From Hufsiella ginkgonis (GTDB taxonomy: Bacteria; Bacteroidota; Bacteroidia; Sphingobacteriales; Sphingobacteriaceae): a DNA stretch of 64,000 nt. The notes beneath the pieces are model-generated. The model searched no databases and was not told the origin of the DNA. It worked only from the letters and a program-made list of their open reading frames with translations. The position numbers and the translations under genes were made by a program. The DNA is taken from assembly GCF_009834915.1 (NCBI RefSeq), contig NZ_WVHS01000002.1, positions 186,001 through 250,000 on the forward strand, in the 5' to 3' direction. The first letter of the stretch is position 1, and each line of letters begins with the position of its first letter. Below are positions 18,455 through 27,092 of the stretch, piece after piece.

Positions 18455-18931
18455 TTACAGGGAATACCTGTATTTTCTGCCTTCGCGCTCCGCTTTAACA
18501 AGGCCTTTTTTAAACATTGAAGAAAGCTTCACCGTTACGTCTTTATCTAACTTCTTAGGATCAACTTCAGGTTCGAGATCATTTAATACTTTAAAAACGT
18601 CTTCCTTGAAAGAAGGGCCGGCTTTAGCCAATGCGTAAGCGATCTTTTTATCGAACTTAAGTTTGGAATTATACTCTGTGGGTGCTTCAACCGCCGCCTT
18701 TACCGATGCACGTGGTTTACGACCTCTTTTCTGCTTCAAAGCAGCCAATTCAATAGCCGCAGCCTGGTTCTTTAATGAAGAGTTAACGGCCATTTTCGCC
18801 GATCCGGGTGCTGATAAAGCGGTTCCTCTAAATGCATCCAACGCACTTTGAGCCTTTGAAAGCTCAACCTGGATCGATGCAACTTTTTCCTCTAGGAACA
18901 TAATTACATCTTGTTCTGTTACTTTAGTCAT
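18455..18931 (-). CDS. Hypothetical DNA-binding-like protein with AT-hook motif and C-terminal winged-helix-like region
   Basis: 158 residues, ATG at 18931. Residues 1-50 form a probable helix or coiled coil (MFLEEKVASIQVELSKAQSAL). A basic KQKRGRKPRAS segment near the middle is a typical AT-hook that would sit in the minor groove of A/T DNA. The C-terminal about 65 residues (YALAKAGPSFKEDVFKVLNDL, VTVKLSSMFKKGLVKAEREG, YRYSL) read like a small winged helix. I do not recognise a named family; a nucleoid-associated or regulatory role is inference. A (TG)11 tract lies 13 bases upstream of the start codon, and a clear terminator follows. Confidence 0.75.
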   Translation of the reverse strand: MTKVTEQDVIMFLEEKVASIQVELSKAQSALDAFRGTALSAPGSAKMAVNSSLKNQAAAIELAALKQKRGRKPRASVKAAVEAPTEYNSKLKFDKKIAYALAKAGPSFKEDVFKVLNDLEPEVDPKKLDKDVTVKLSSMFKKGLVKAEREGRKYRYSL

Positions 18932-19343
18932 GAAATTAATTTATTGTGTGTGTGTGTGTGTGTGTGTACAAATGTACTGTAAAGGTTTAATATTCAAAAT
19001 TGTTTCCGGTTAGAATTAATTTTTAGATGATTGATCAATTTCAAACCGGCAAACATTTTTCGTGGTAACTCAATGATGCATCCTTTTAAACATCATCATC
19101 ATCCCGCATGGAAAGTCCTGGTTCTTAGTAGCTGGTGGTTAATTTAGGTCTAACTCTAAAATAAGATGAAAAGATCACCGTTTATTCTCCCCCGGCGGGG
19201 GAAGGAAATTCGGTCCCCATTTGTATCATCTTTATGATCAGCGGCGTCCTGGTCATTCGGGAGGCCACTTATTACGATAGGCAGAGCGAAGAAAAACAGC
19301 TGTGAAAACCGTACTTTTGCAGCTTCATCCGTACACGAACCCT
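18932..19343. other. Intergenic region of about 410 bp with microsatellite and small repeats
   Basis: Divergent spacer between the AT-hook gene (minus) and the helicase-like gene (plus). It holds the (TG)11 tract, a (CAT)4 run at 19091-19102, and a compact C/G hairpin (TCCCCC / GGGGGA) near 19190 without a T run. No coding frame looks real. It must contain both promoters, but I cannot place -33/-7 elements with confidence. Confidence 0.5.
18945..18966. repeat. (TG)11 dinucleotide microsatellite in the 5' region of the AT-hook gene
   Basis: Eleven perfect TG units on the plus strand, equal to (CA)11 in the transcript direction of the downstream minus-strand gene. It ends 13 bases before that gene's start codon. 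Long perfect dinucleotide tracts are rare in bacterial chromosomes and prone to slipped-strand length change, so the tract may lie in the promoter or leader. Confidence 0.95.
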
Positions 19344-20645
19344 ATGGCCTGGCCCGAAAAACTAAAGCTGAACAAACGATTGATCCAATCCTTAACTGAT
19401 ATAGGTTATGTCAATCCCAAGGAAATTCAGCTAAAAACGATCCCCCGTATTAGCGGCGGGCAAGACATTATTGCCATTGGACCGGAAGGTTCCGGTAAAA
19501 CTACCGCTTATATCCTCGCGGTGTTGAATCGCTTCCGGTACGCAGCGGAAGGCGTTCCCAAGGTGTTGATACTGGTGCCGGATAAGGACCGGGTGCTTGA
19601 TGTGATCAGTCGTTTCGACCTCCTGAATAAGAACAAATCGCTCCTGGTGGTAGGCCTGTATCCCGCGCCGGGAACAGAAGCGCAAATGAACGCACTGGCG
19701 GACGGCGCCGATATCGTAGTGGCCACGCCAGACAGGGCCCGTGCGATCTACCTGAAACTCGGTCTCAACCTTAATAAAATGGAGATGCTGGTCATCGATG
19801 ATGCTGAGCTTATTGTGAAGCAAGGGCTGCAGCTGCCCGTAGCCGAGCTTGCCAATAGTATGACTAAATGCCAGCACCTGGTTTTTACAGAGGTGATGCA
19901 TGCCCGGCTCGAAAAAATGCTCGATCCGTTTATGAAGCTGCCCGCCCTGGTAGAAGTGGAGGATACCGACGGACAAACTATGGATGTGATCCCGCAGCTG
20001 CTTTACATCCTGCCCAATTTCGGGACAAAACTAAACCTGCTGAACTTCTTTTTGCAGGACGATGAAGTGTTTACCAAAACAGTGGTGTTTGTAAATACGC
20101 GCCAAACAGCCGAAACGATCCTGAGAAGCCTTCACACGCGCCTCAAACAAGCCGCCGCCATTTTAAATCCCTGGTTCTACGAGCTTCCGGGCTTTGCCTC
20201 CCTGGATGACTTCATGCGATCGCCGCAGGCCCGTGTATTGGTGGTGGTTAACGATCCTTCGGAAAATTTCGGCGTAACCGGCATCCCGTTCATCATCCAT
20301 TTTGAACTCCCGGATGATAAACAGGTTTATATTTCCCGGGTGACCGATCATAATCCCGGCCGGGAGTCGGCGACCATGGCGCTAACCTTCGGTACCGACC
20401 TCGAGCTTTCGGTAGTACGCAAAATCGAACAGGCCACCGGGCAGAAAATCCCTGTTGCCGGGCTTCCGGAACACCTGCTGATCGAAAAAGAACGAAAAGC
20501 CAAACGCACGGGTGAGTCTAATCCAAAACAGCCGGAATCCACGATAGGTGAAGCTTTCCATGAGAAGAAAGCCGGCAACGCGAAAAACTATAACTATGGG
20601 GGAGGGCAGAAGGCTAAAATGAACAAAAAGCGTAAACACGGGTGA
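19344..20645 (+). CDS. Degenerate DEAD/DEAH-box helicase-like protein
   Basis: About 433 residues from ATG 19344 (MAWPEKLKLNK); the frame is open to a GTG at 19302. The layout is that of a two-RecA-domain RNA helicase: Q-motif-like KEIQLKTIP, a good Walker A (GPEGSGKT), and a second domain beginning near PQLLYILPNFGTKLNLL with VVFVNTRQTAE. Several later motifs are eroded: motif II reads DDAE (about residues 152-155) instead of DEAD, the SAT motif is not found (FTEVMH in its place), and the HRxGRxxR motif VI is replaced by ISRVTDHNPG. A Lys-rich tail ends the protein. It may bind RNA or nucleotide without normal unwinding. An A/T-flanked hairpin over the stop codon ends the gene. Confidence 0.8.
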   Translation: MAWPEKLKLNKRLIQSLTDIGYVNPKEIQLKTIPRISGGQDIIAIGPEGSGKTTAYILAVLNRFRYAAEGVPKVLILVPDKDRVLDVISRFDLLNKNKSLLVVGLYPAPGTEAQMNALADGADIVVATPDRARAIYLKLGLNLNKMEMLVIDDAELIVKQGLQLPVAELANSMTKCQHLVFTEVMHARLEKMLDPFMKLPALVEVEDTDGQTMDVIPQLLYILPNFGTKLNLLNFFLQDDEVFTKTVVFVNTRQTAETILRSLHTRLKQAAAILNPWFYELPGFASLDDFMRSPQARVLVVVNDPSENFGVTGIPFIIHFELPDDKQVYISRVTDHNPGRESATMALTFGTDLELSVVRKIEQATGQKIPVAGLPEHLLIEKERKAKRTGESNPKQPESTIGEAFHEKKAGNAKNYNYGGGQKAKMNKKRKHG

Positions 20646-20667
20646 ATATTCCCGCCCTTACGCTTTT
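20626..20667. terminator. Bidirectional terminator between convergent genes
   Basis: AAAAGCGTAA (20626-20635) pairs with TTACGCTTTT (20658-20667), with a second inner stem CGGG/CCCG and an eight-base loop. The A run on one side and T run on the other let it act in both directions, ending the helicase-like gene (its stop codon lies in the loop) and the minus-strand gene at 20693. Confidence 0.75.
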
Positions 20668-20692
20668 CGCTGACCGTTGATCAAAGCCCTGG

Positions 20693-21034
20693 CTATTTAA
20701 ATTTCGAAATATGCGTGGTTTTGATAGAGAGCAGGAATGATTTTCCAACACTCATCTTCACACTTCTATCCTGCAGAAATGCACGGCTAACTTCATCGGA
20801 AGTTAACGCTTCGTATAAGTCGCGCGCTACCGCGGAACCGCTGATATTGTTTACCACCTTGCCGTTTTCCATCAGCATATTAAACGTGTAACCCGATCGT
20901 CCGCTGTTGCCGGCCGATTCAAAATCCGTAAAATTTAATTTGAATTCCTGGGATTCGTTAATACTTTTTTTAAGATGTAACCTGATGACCGGGATATATT
21001 TTTTCCAGGTAGCTAAATATTTTCTTTCTTCCAT
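20693..21034 (-). CDS. Hypothetical protein (113 aa)
   Basis: A 113-residue, probably cytoplasmic protein with no signal peptide. It begins MEERKYLATWKKYIPVI, is rich in Lys and Ser, and contains FKLNFTDFESAGNSGRSGYTF and NGKVVNNISGSAVARDLYEAL. I do not recognise a family. The regular alternation of polar and hydrophobic residues in the middle suggests beta strands. It faces the 21158 lipoprotein gene divergently across about 120 bases that hold a palindrome, and it converges on the helicase-like gene with a shared terminator. Confidence 0.65.
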   Translation of the reverse strand: MEERKYLATWKKYIPVIRLHLKKSINESQEFKLNFTDFESAGNSGRSGYTFNMLMENGKVVNNISGSAVARDLYEALTSDEVSRAFLQDRSVKMSVGKSFLLSIKTTHISKFK

Positions 21035-21097
21035 GCTTGCTGTAAAGGTATGTTTTAATGATGAAGTATTTAATTAAGAAATATTTACATTTTTACA

Positions 21098-21138
21098 GTA
21101 CTATGTATTGTATAGTACCATGCAAAGCTTTATCTTTG
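21098..21138 (+). promoter_or_regulatory. Promoter with overlapping operator-like palindrome
   Basis: A perfect inverted repeat GTACTAT - 7 bases - ATAGTAC (21098-21118) overlaps a TTG (21108-21110) that could be the -33 element, and a perfect TAnnTTTG-type -7 element TATCTTTG lies at 21131-21138, twenty bases further. The gene at 21158 starts about 20 bases after it. The arrangement suggests a repressor site covering the promoter. Confidence 0.65.
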
Positions 21139-21157
21139 ATCGTAAATCAAGTATAAA

Positions 21158-21520
21158 ATGAAAAAGATCACAATGATATCGACCATGGCCATATTACTAA
21201 CCGGCATCGTCGCCTGCCGGCAGGCGAGCCCGCATAGCACGATGACCGTACAAACTGACTCCGTTCATCTCAAGATTGAAACAGCGGGTAACGTTGTTTT
21301 TAGCAGGGACGAAGATTTTATCGACGCCATATCCGAGAATGGTTTTCTGAAATATGATAAGAACGGCAAAACGCTTATTGCCGAAGGTGACGGCAAAGGC
21401 AATATTATTTATGAAGTAAACGGCGGCGAAAAAACGACCACTCCTGATGATACGGAAAGACAATTTATCCGGTCGGTGGTAAGGGAGATCATGAGGCAAA
21501 AGAAGAATCAAAAGAAATAA
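21158..21520 (+). CDS. Small hypothetical lipoprotein
   Basis: 120 residues. A lipoprotein signal ends in TGIVAC-R (Cys about residue 20). The mature part starts with a Ser/Thr/Gln stretch, then KIETAGNVVFSRDEDFIDAIS, NGFLKYDKNGKTLIAEGDGKGNIIYEVNGGE and a basic C-terminal helix (FIRSVVREIMRQKKNQKK). The short glycine-centred strands recall a small beta-sheet protein. I know no family for it. It has the best canonical promoter I can see in the window, with a palindrome over the -33 region, so it is probably tightly regulated. Confidence 0.7.
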   Translation: MKKITMISTMAILLTGIVACRQASPHSTMTVQTDSVHLKIETAGNVVFSRDEDFIDAISENGFLKYDKNGKTLIAEGDGKGNIIYEVNGGEKTTTPDDTERQFIRSVVREIMRQKKNQKK

Positions 21521-21550
21521 CTACAACTGCATCATAACAATCCAGGTAGA

Positions 21551-21568
21551 CTGTCTCCGCTTAGACAG
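21551..21568 (+). terminator. Possible terminator hairpin
   Basis: CTGTCT pairs with AGACAG around a six-base loop, followed by CCTGTTTGTG. It lies 30 bases after the small lipoprotein gene. The stem is short and the T run is broken, so the call is tentative. Confidence 0.35.
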
Positions 21569-21699
21569 CCTGTTTGTGCATCACCGGGTAGAAGGACGCT
21601 GCGTTTTGCCGGTTACACGAGGATTTCAACCACATCCATCGTTCGGTGATTAAACTTTTTTAGGGCTCCATAGTTATTCATTAACCTATTGTGAACAAC

Positions 21700-24429
21700 A
21701 TGACCCTGGAAAAATATGTCGCCAAACGCGACTTTACAAAAACCGCCGAACCCAAAGCAGGCAGAAGTAAGGATAAGAACAAGTTGCTGTTCGTGATCCA
21801 GAAACACGATGCATCACGCCTGCATTATGATTTTCGTTTAGAAATGGATGGCGTGTTAAAAAGCTGGGCCGTACCCAAAGGCCCGTCCACCGATCCGAAA
21901 ACGAAACGACTCGCCATGATGGTGGAGGACCACCCGTTTGATTACCGCAATTTTGAAGGCATTATCCCGGAAGGCGAATATGGCGGCGGAACTGTGATTG
22001 TGTGGGACCAGGGCAGCTACGAACCCATCGACGAAATAAAAGGCAAGAAAGCCCAGGAGAAGCATCTGCTGAAGCAGCTAAAATCAGGCTCCGTAAAGAT
22101 AAAGCTGCATGGCGAAAAGCTGGAAGGGGAGTTTGCGTTGGTGAAAACCCATGGAATGGGAGAGAACGCGTGGTTGCTGATTAAACACGACGACGATTTC
22201 GCCTCGAAAAAAGACGTGACTAAACTCGATAAATCCATCCTTTCTGGAAAAACCATTGAAACGATGCAAAAAACCAGCGACAAGGTTTGGAAAGAAGGGC
22301 ATGAACAGGAGCTTGAAAAATCAGAAAAGACCGTCGTAAAGAAGCAGGCAAGGAAAAAAAAAGCAGCAGAACCAGTTGAACAAGGCGATATTGATGAAGT
22401 TGAAGCCGGAACGACCGACGTAGCTTCAGTATTAAAAAAAGCGCCGGAATCACAGTTCCCAACGGGCTTGAAACCAATGCTGGCCACCCTTGTAGACAAG
22501 CCTTTCGACGACCCGGATTGGGTATACGAAGTAAAATGGGACGGTTACCGCGCGTTGGGATTTATCGACAAAGGTACGGTGGAACTGCTTTCGCGGAATA
22601 AAAAAAGCTTCAATGAAAAATTCTACCCTATTTATGAGCTGCTGGGGCAGTGGGACATCAACGCCGTGATAGATGGCGAGATCCTGGTACTGAACGAAAA
22701 AGGCATCTCTAATTTCGGGCACCTGCAGAACTGGCGCAGTGAAGCAGATGGCGAGCTGGTTTATTATGTATTTGATATCCTCTGGTACGAAGGCAAAAAC
22801 CTGATGGACCTCCCGTTAAATACACGACAGGCCATCCTGAAAGACGTGCTGCCTACCGGCGATGACCGTGTCCGCGTAAGTAAAGTGTTCGATGCCAGCG
22901 GCACCGATTTCTTTAATGCCGCAGAGCGGATGGGCCTGGAGGGGATCATCGCCAAGAAAGCGAGCAGCACGTACTTCCCGGACCTTCGTTCCAGGGAATG
23001 GCTCAAGATCAAGGTCCACAAACGGCAGGAGGTCGTGATCGCCGGTTTTACCAGGAACGCAGACACTTCCAAACAGTTCAGCTCGCTCTTACTGGGTGTG
23101 TATGAAAATGGCGCGCTTCAATATGTTGGCAAAGTTGGCACGGGCTTTTCAGACAGCCTGCAAAAAGACATGATGAAGCAGTTTACACCGCTGATCACGG
23201 AGGAGAGTCCCTTCCGGCAGATCCCGGACGTAAACAAGCCTTCGCGTTTTCGCCCCAATCCGCCGAAGGCGAAAGCGACCTGGCTGAAACCGGAACTGGT
23301 ATGTGAAGTGGCTTTTAGCGAAGTGACCAGCGATGGTGTTTTCAGGCATCCTTCCTTCCAGGGGATGCGCGAAGACAAAAAAGCAAAAGACGTAGTTCGT
23401 GAAACGGCAGCATCCACGGAAGCTGTGGTGGAAGAAACCCCGGAACCGGCAGATACGCATGCCACCGCCATTACCCCACCCCAAAATAAGGGCCGCAAAA
23501 CATTACTGAACCCGAAAGATGAAACGCAGGTACGCAAGATTTGCGGGCAGGAGATAAAGTTTACCCACCTAAGTAAATTATACTGGCCTGAAGATAAGGT
23601 AAGTAAACGGGATATGTTTAACTATTATTACCAGGTGGCCGAGTATATTCTGCCGTATTTACATGACCGGCCGCAATCGCTCAACCGTTTCCCGGGCGGC
23701 ATCCATGGCAAGAGCTTTTACCAGAAAGACGTAAAAGGGAAGGCGCCCGATTGGGTGAAAACATTCCCCTACACCACCAGCGACGGCGAACACAAAGAAT
23801 ACCTGGTAGGTACCGATGAAGCAAGTTTGCTATGGATGGCATCCCTCGGCTGCATCGAAATGAACCCCTGGTTTAGCAGGATCCAGTCGCCGGATAACCC
23901 GGATTATTGCGTGATCGATCTTGATCCCGACAAGAACACCTTCGACCAGGTGATCTCCGCCGCACTCGAGGTAAAGAAGGTGCTGGACGCGCTTGAGGTC
24001 CCTTGTTTTTGCAAAACTTCAGGTTCTACCGGCATGCACGTTTACATCCCCTTGGGTGCCAGGTATTCCTATGATCAGTCCCAGCTGTTTGCGCGCCTGG
24101 TAGTGAATATCGTGCACCAGCAAATACCTGATTTTACCAGCCTGGAGCGCATGATCGCAAAACGAAACGGAAAAATGTATCTCGATTTCCTGCAAAATCG
24201 CCCGGGCGCCACCATCGCCGGTCCGTACTCCCTGAGACCCAAACCGGGTGCTACGGTCTCTATGCCGCTTCATTGGGACGAAGTAAAACCGGGCCTTACC
24301 ATGAAGCATTTTACGATCTTTAATACGCCCGACCGGCTTAAAGCAGAAGGCGATCTTTTTAAAGGAGTATTGGGCAAAGGAATAGAGCTGGATAAAGTAA
24401 CCCGCAAAGCAAAGGAGATTTTTGGCTGA
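21700..24429 (+). CDS. ligD: Multidomain ATP-dependent DNA ligase D (phosphoesterase-ligase-polymerase)
   Basis: About 909 residues from ATG 21700. The order is 3'-phosphoesterase (about 30-160; HDASRLHYDFRLEMDG, EGEYGGGTVIVWD), a charged linker, the adenylating ligase domain (about 245-540; adenylated Lys279 in EVKWDGYRAL, DGEILVL, EGIIAKK) and a primase-like polymerase (about 610-900; catalytic aspartates in VIDLDPDK, SGSTGMHVYIPL). This is the Pseudomonas-type arrangement. The enzyme repairs double-strand breaks by non-homologous end joining together with Ku. No ku gene is in this window, so Ku must be elsewhere. Confidence 0.96.
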   Translation: MTLEKYVAKRDFTKTAEPKAGRSKDKNKLLFVIQKHDASRLHYDFRLEMDGVLKSWAVPKGPSTDPKTKRLAMMVEDHPFDYRNFEGIIPEGEYGGGTVIVWDQGSYEPIDEIKGKKAQEKHLLKQLKSGSVKIKLHGEKLEGEFALVKTHGMGENAWLLIKHDDDFASKKDVTKLDKSILSGKTIETMQKTSDKVWKEGHEQELEKSEKTVVKKQARKKKAAEPVEQGDIDEVEAGTTDVASVLKKAPESQFPTGLKPMLATLVDKPFDDPDWVYEVKWDGYRALGFIDKGTVELLSRNKKSFNEKFYPIYELLGQWDINAVIDGEILVLNEKGISNFGHLQNWRSEADGELVYYVFDILWYEGKNLMDLPLNTRQAILKDVLPTGDDRVRVSKVFDASGTDFFNAAERMGLEGIIAKKASSTYFPDLRSREWLKIKVHKRQEVVIAGFTRNADTSKQFSSLLLGVYENGALQYVGKVGTGFSDSLQKDMMKQFTPLITEESPFRQIPDVNKPSRFRPNPPKAKATWLKPELVCEVAFSEVTSDGVFRHPSFQGMREDKKAKDVVRETAASTEAVVEETPEPADTHATAITPPQNKGRKTLLNPKDETQVRKICGQEIKFTHLSKLYWPEDKVSKRDMFNYYYQVAEYILPYLHDRPQSLNRFPGGIHGKSFYQKDVKGKAPDWVKTFPYTTSDGEHKEYLVGTDEASLLWMASLGCIEMNPWFSRIQSPDNPDYCVIDLDPDKNTFDQVISAALEVKKVLDALEVPCFCKTSGSTGMHVYIPLGARYSYDQSQLFARLVVNIVHQQIPDFTSLERMIAKRNGKMYLDFLQNRPGATIAGPYSLRPKPGATVSMPLHWDEVKPGLTMKHFTIFNTPDRLKAEGDLFKGVLGKGIELDKVTRKAKEIFG

Positions 24430-24473
24430 ATCGCGTCCAAAACTTGTACCTGGTTCATCGCACCGTGAGCATT

Positions 24474-24500
24474 GAGCAACGCTAGCGGGAGGAGCAACGC
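24474..24500. repeat. Short imperfect direct repeat downstream of ligD
   Basis: GAGCAACGC occurs at 24474-24482 and 24492-24500 with an 18-base period, each followed by a similar AGC-GG string. It is too short and too few copies for a CRISPR or VNTR call. Confidence 0.4.
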
Positions 24501-24576
24501 ATAGCCGGCATATCCGGGTTCTGGAACAACATGCCTGCGGCATCTCAACCGGATCTATCTTACCGGTAAAGGCTGG

Positions 24577-24894
24577 ATGTTTGAACAGGATAACCAGAAG
24601 ATCGTCCGCTCCGCTTCCGGGGACAAACTGCTTGCCCGTGAAAAAGGTTACGAAGAATTCACCAAAGCAGATGAAAAAGAATTCGCCTATGCAAAATCCT
24701 GGTGGAAAGAACAGCAGTCATACTGGGCTACCGTTCGCCGGGCGTGGGATGATGTATTCGCTCAGAAGGAAACCGTAAGCCTGAAATCCAACTTGAACGG
24801 GAAGGTGCTCTTCGAAAAATTGTTCGACCTAGGCGATCAATCGGTAAAGGAAAATGTAACGCAGATAAAAGCCGCGAAGAAACACGTAAGGTGA
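24577..24894 (+). CDS. Hypothetical protein (105 aa)
   Basis: 105 residues, highly charged, no signal peptide. Predicted helical from composition: KGYEEFTKADEKEFAYAKSWW, a Trp/Tyr cluster (WWKEQQSYWATVRRAWDDVF) and a Lys-rich end. It starts 147 bases after ligD on the same strand. I do not recognise the family, and it does not resemble Ku. The codon pattern and the absence of a better frame on either strand suggest that it is real. Confidence 0.55.
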   Translation: MFEQDNQKIVRSASGDKLLAREKGYEEFTKADEKEFAYAKSWWKEQQSYWATVRRAWDDVFAQKETVSLKSNLNGKVLFEKLFDLGDQSVKENVTQIKAAKKHVR

Positions 24895-24990
24895 TCGCCG
24901 AATACCTGGAGAAAAGCTGACCGGTAAGCTTCAAACTAATTCGGGTCTCGTTAGTTATAATTGCGCGAAGCAACACCCTAAAAACCCCGC

Positions 24991-26049
24991 ATGAATTACG
25001 ACGATATTCGCGCGCTTCTCGGCAAGGACCAGGAATCGCTCTTTGAACACGTTTCTCACACGTTTCCCGGCGAAAGCCTGCATAAGCCGTCGCCGGCCGT
25101 AATCGACGACATCTTTGTGCAAACGAACCGCAATGCACAAGTGTTGCGAAACCTGGCCTCCATTTATCGTCATGGGCGATTGGGCGACACCGGGTATGTC
25201 TCTATTCTGCCGGTCGACCAGGATATAGAACACACTGCCGGTGCATCGTTTGCCGTAAACCCGATGTATTTCGATCCCGAAAATATTGTCCGGCTGGCCA
25301 TCGAAGGCGGATGTAATGCCGTTGCTACCACGTTCGGTAACCTGGCGATGGTTTCGCGGAAGTATGCACACAAGATCCCGTTCCTGGTGAAGATCAACCA
25401 TAACGAGCTGCTTACCTATCCTGCTAAATATGAACAGATCCTGTTTGGCTCTGTAAAGGAGGCCTGGAACCTGGGCGCGGCGGCAATAGGGGCTACCATC
25501 TATTTCGGCTCCGAGGGTTCATCGAGACAGATCACAGAAGTAGCCAACGCGTTTGAAGAGGCGCACTCCCTGGGTATGGCTTGCGTCCTCTGGTGCTATA
25601 CACGCAACGGCGGTTTCACCAAAGATGGCATCAACTATGAAACAGCCGCGGACATTACGGGCCAGGCCAACCACCTCGGCGTTACACTGCGTGCCGATAT
25701 CATCAAACAAAAGATGCCCGACCGCAACGGCGGGTTTACCGCCATAAACTTTTCTAAAAGTCACCCGGCTATGTACGACAAACTTTCGGCGGATAATCCC
25801 ATCGACCTCTGCCGGTACCAGGTGGCTAATTGTTATATGGGACGTATCCCGCTGATCAATTCCGGCGGCGAATCCAAAGGGGAGAGCGACCTGGCAGACT
25901 CGGTAAAGAACGCAGTGATCAACAAGCGGGCGGGTGGCTCAGGCCTTATTCTCGGTCGCCGTGCTTTCCAGCGCCCGTTCAAAGAGGGCGTGGCGCTGCT
26001 GAATGCCATACAGGATGTATACCTGTCGAAAGAAATAACCATAGCCTGA
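24991..26049 (+). CDS. fbaB: Class I fructose-bisphosphate aldolase (DhnA/FbaB type)
   Basis: 352 residues. The sequence has the archaeal/bacterial DhnA class I aldolase features, including [15 protein letters not shown] near the start, [39 protein letters not shown] and a late [16 protein letters not shown] phosphate-binding end. It cleaves fructose 1,6-bisphosphate into dihydroxyacetone phosphate and glyceraldehyde 3-phosphate through a Schiff base and needs no metal. I cannot assign the Schiff-base lysine with certainty. A PfkB-type kinase follows 101 bases downstream on the same strand, which makes a lower-glycolysis pair. Confidence 0.92.
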   Translation: MNYDDIRALLGKDQESLFEHVSHTFPGESLHKPSPAVIDDIFVQTNRNAQVLRNLASIYRHGRLGDTGYVSILPVDQDIEHTAGASFAVNPMYFDPENIVRLAIEGGCNAVATTFGNLAMVSRKYAHKIPFLVKINHNELLTYPAKYEQILFGSVKEAWNLGAAAIGATIYFGSEGSSRQITEVANAFEEAHSLGMACVLWCYTRNGGFTKDGINYETAADITGQANHLGVTLRADIIKQKMPDRNGGFTAINFSKSHPAMYDKLSADNPIDLCRYQVANCYMGRIPLINSGGESKGESDLADSVKNAVINKRAGGSGLILGRRAFQRPFKEGVALLNAIQDVYLSKEITIA

Positions 26050-26150
26050 GGCGGTTAGAAATCTTCATATAAAGAACATCATATTATCGCTATTTTGTGG
26101 GCCAGTAACCGTTAGGCAACTAACGCCTGTATAAATAGCCGTTCCTGTCA

Positions 26151-27086
26151 ATGAAGAATATCATTACCCTCACGCTCAGTCCTACCATCGATAAAAGTAC
26201 TGTAGTAGATAAGTTTATTCCCGAGCAGAAGCTGAGCTGCGCACCCCCGAAATTCGAACCGGGTGGCGGCGGCATTAATGTATCGAGGGCGTTGAAAAAA
26301 TTAGGGACTCCTTCTTTTGCGTTATACCCCGCAGGAGGCGTTCCCGGTCAGTTGCTGCAGCAATTGCTGGATGCCGAAGACGTGATGAACCACGGTATCG
26401 CTACCCGCAATCCCTCGCGGGAGAACTTTATCGTGGTAGAATCGGCTACCAACCAGCAATTCCGCTTTGGAATGCCCGCCGTTGAGCTGTTTCCGCAGGA
26501 GGAAGACCTGATCCTCCATACGTTAAAGGAACTGTCGCGCGGTGCGGGGTACGTAATCGCGAGTGGCGGCGTTCCTCCAGGTATCACCCCGGGCTTCTTT
26601 GCCAAACTGGCCAGGATCTGTAAAGCCGCTGACGCCCGCTTTGTGGTCGACACGTCTGGCGATGCCCTCGAAGAAGCGGTTAACGAGGGCGTTTACCTGC
26701 TCAAACCCAATCTCGGTGAACTAAGCCACCTCCTCGGAAAAGCGGAGCTCGATAACGACAGCGCAGACGACGCCGCCCGGGAATTGATAGGCAAAGGCAA
26801 ATGCGAAGTGGTGGTGGTGTCGATGGGGGCGCAGGGCGCATACCTCGTGTCGGCCCTGGAAACAAAGCATGTGGTGGCGCCCGTAGTAAAAAAGCAAAGC
26901 ACGGTAGGCGCCGGCGACAGCATGGTTGCGGGGATGATCCATGCACTTTCTAATGGCAGTACGCTTACCCAAGCGGTAAGAATGGGCGTGGCTTGCGGAT
27001 CTGCGGCGACGATGAACCCCGGTACCGAACTTTTCCACCCGAACGATGCGCTCAGGCTATACAGCCGCATCACAGACCGTGGCTAG
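26151..27086 (+). CDS. PfkB-family hexose-phosphate kinase (1-phosphofructokinase / 6-phosphofructokinase II type)
   Basis: 311 residues of the ribokinase (PfkB) fold. N-terminal TLSPTIDKSTVVDKF and GGGGINVSRALKKLG form the substrate-binding signature, and TVGAGDSMVAGMI near the C-terminus carries the catalytic Asp256 and anion hole of PfkB signature 2. KPNLGELSHLLG is typical of the phosphofructokinase/tagatose-6-phosphate kinase branch. Standing behind a fructose-bisphosphate aldolase gene, it most likely supplies that enzyme with fructose 1,6-bisphosphate, but tagatose 6-phosphate or fructose 1-phosphate as substrate cannot be excluded. It converges on the SDR gene with a six-base gap. Confidence 0.9.
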   Translation: MKNIITLTLSPTIDKSTVVDKFIPEQKLSCAPPKFEPGGGGINVSRALKKLGTPSFALYPAGGVPGQLLQQLLDAEDVMNHGIATRNPSRENFIVVESATNQQFRFGMPAVELFPQEEDLILHTLKELSRGAGYVIASGGVPPGITPGFFAKLARICKAADARFVVDTSGDALEEAVNEGVYLLKPNLGELSHLLGKAELDNDSADDAARELIGKGKCEVVVVSMGAQGAYLVSALETKHVVAPVVKKQSTVGAGDSMVAGMIHALSNGSTLTQAVRMGVACGSAATMNPGTELFHPNDALRLYSRITDRG

Positions 27087-27092
27087 GCTCGC

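Noticed and set aside
19091-19102. (CAT)4 trinucleotide run as phase-variation repeat
   Set aside because: Four units are too few to be notable, and it is not inside a gene.
24474-24500. Possible CRISPR or tandem repeat after ligD
   Set aside because: Only two imperfect copies of a nine-base core; no spacers and no cas genes.
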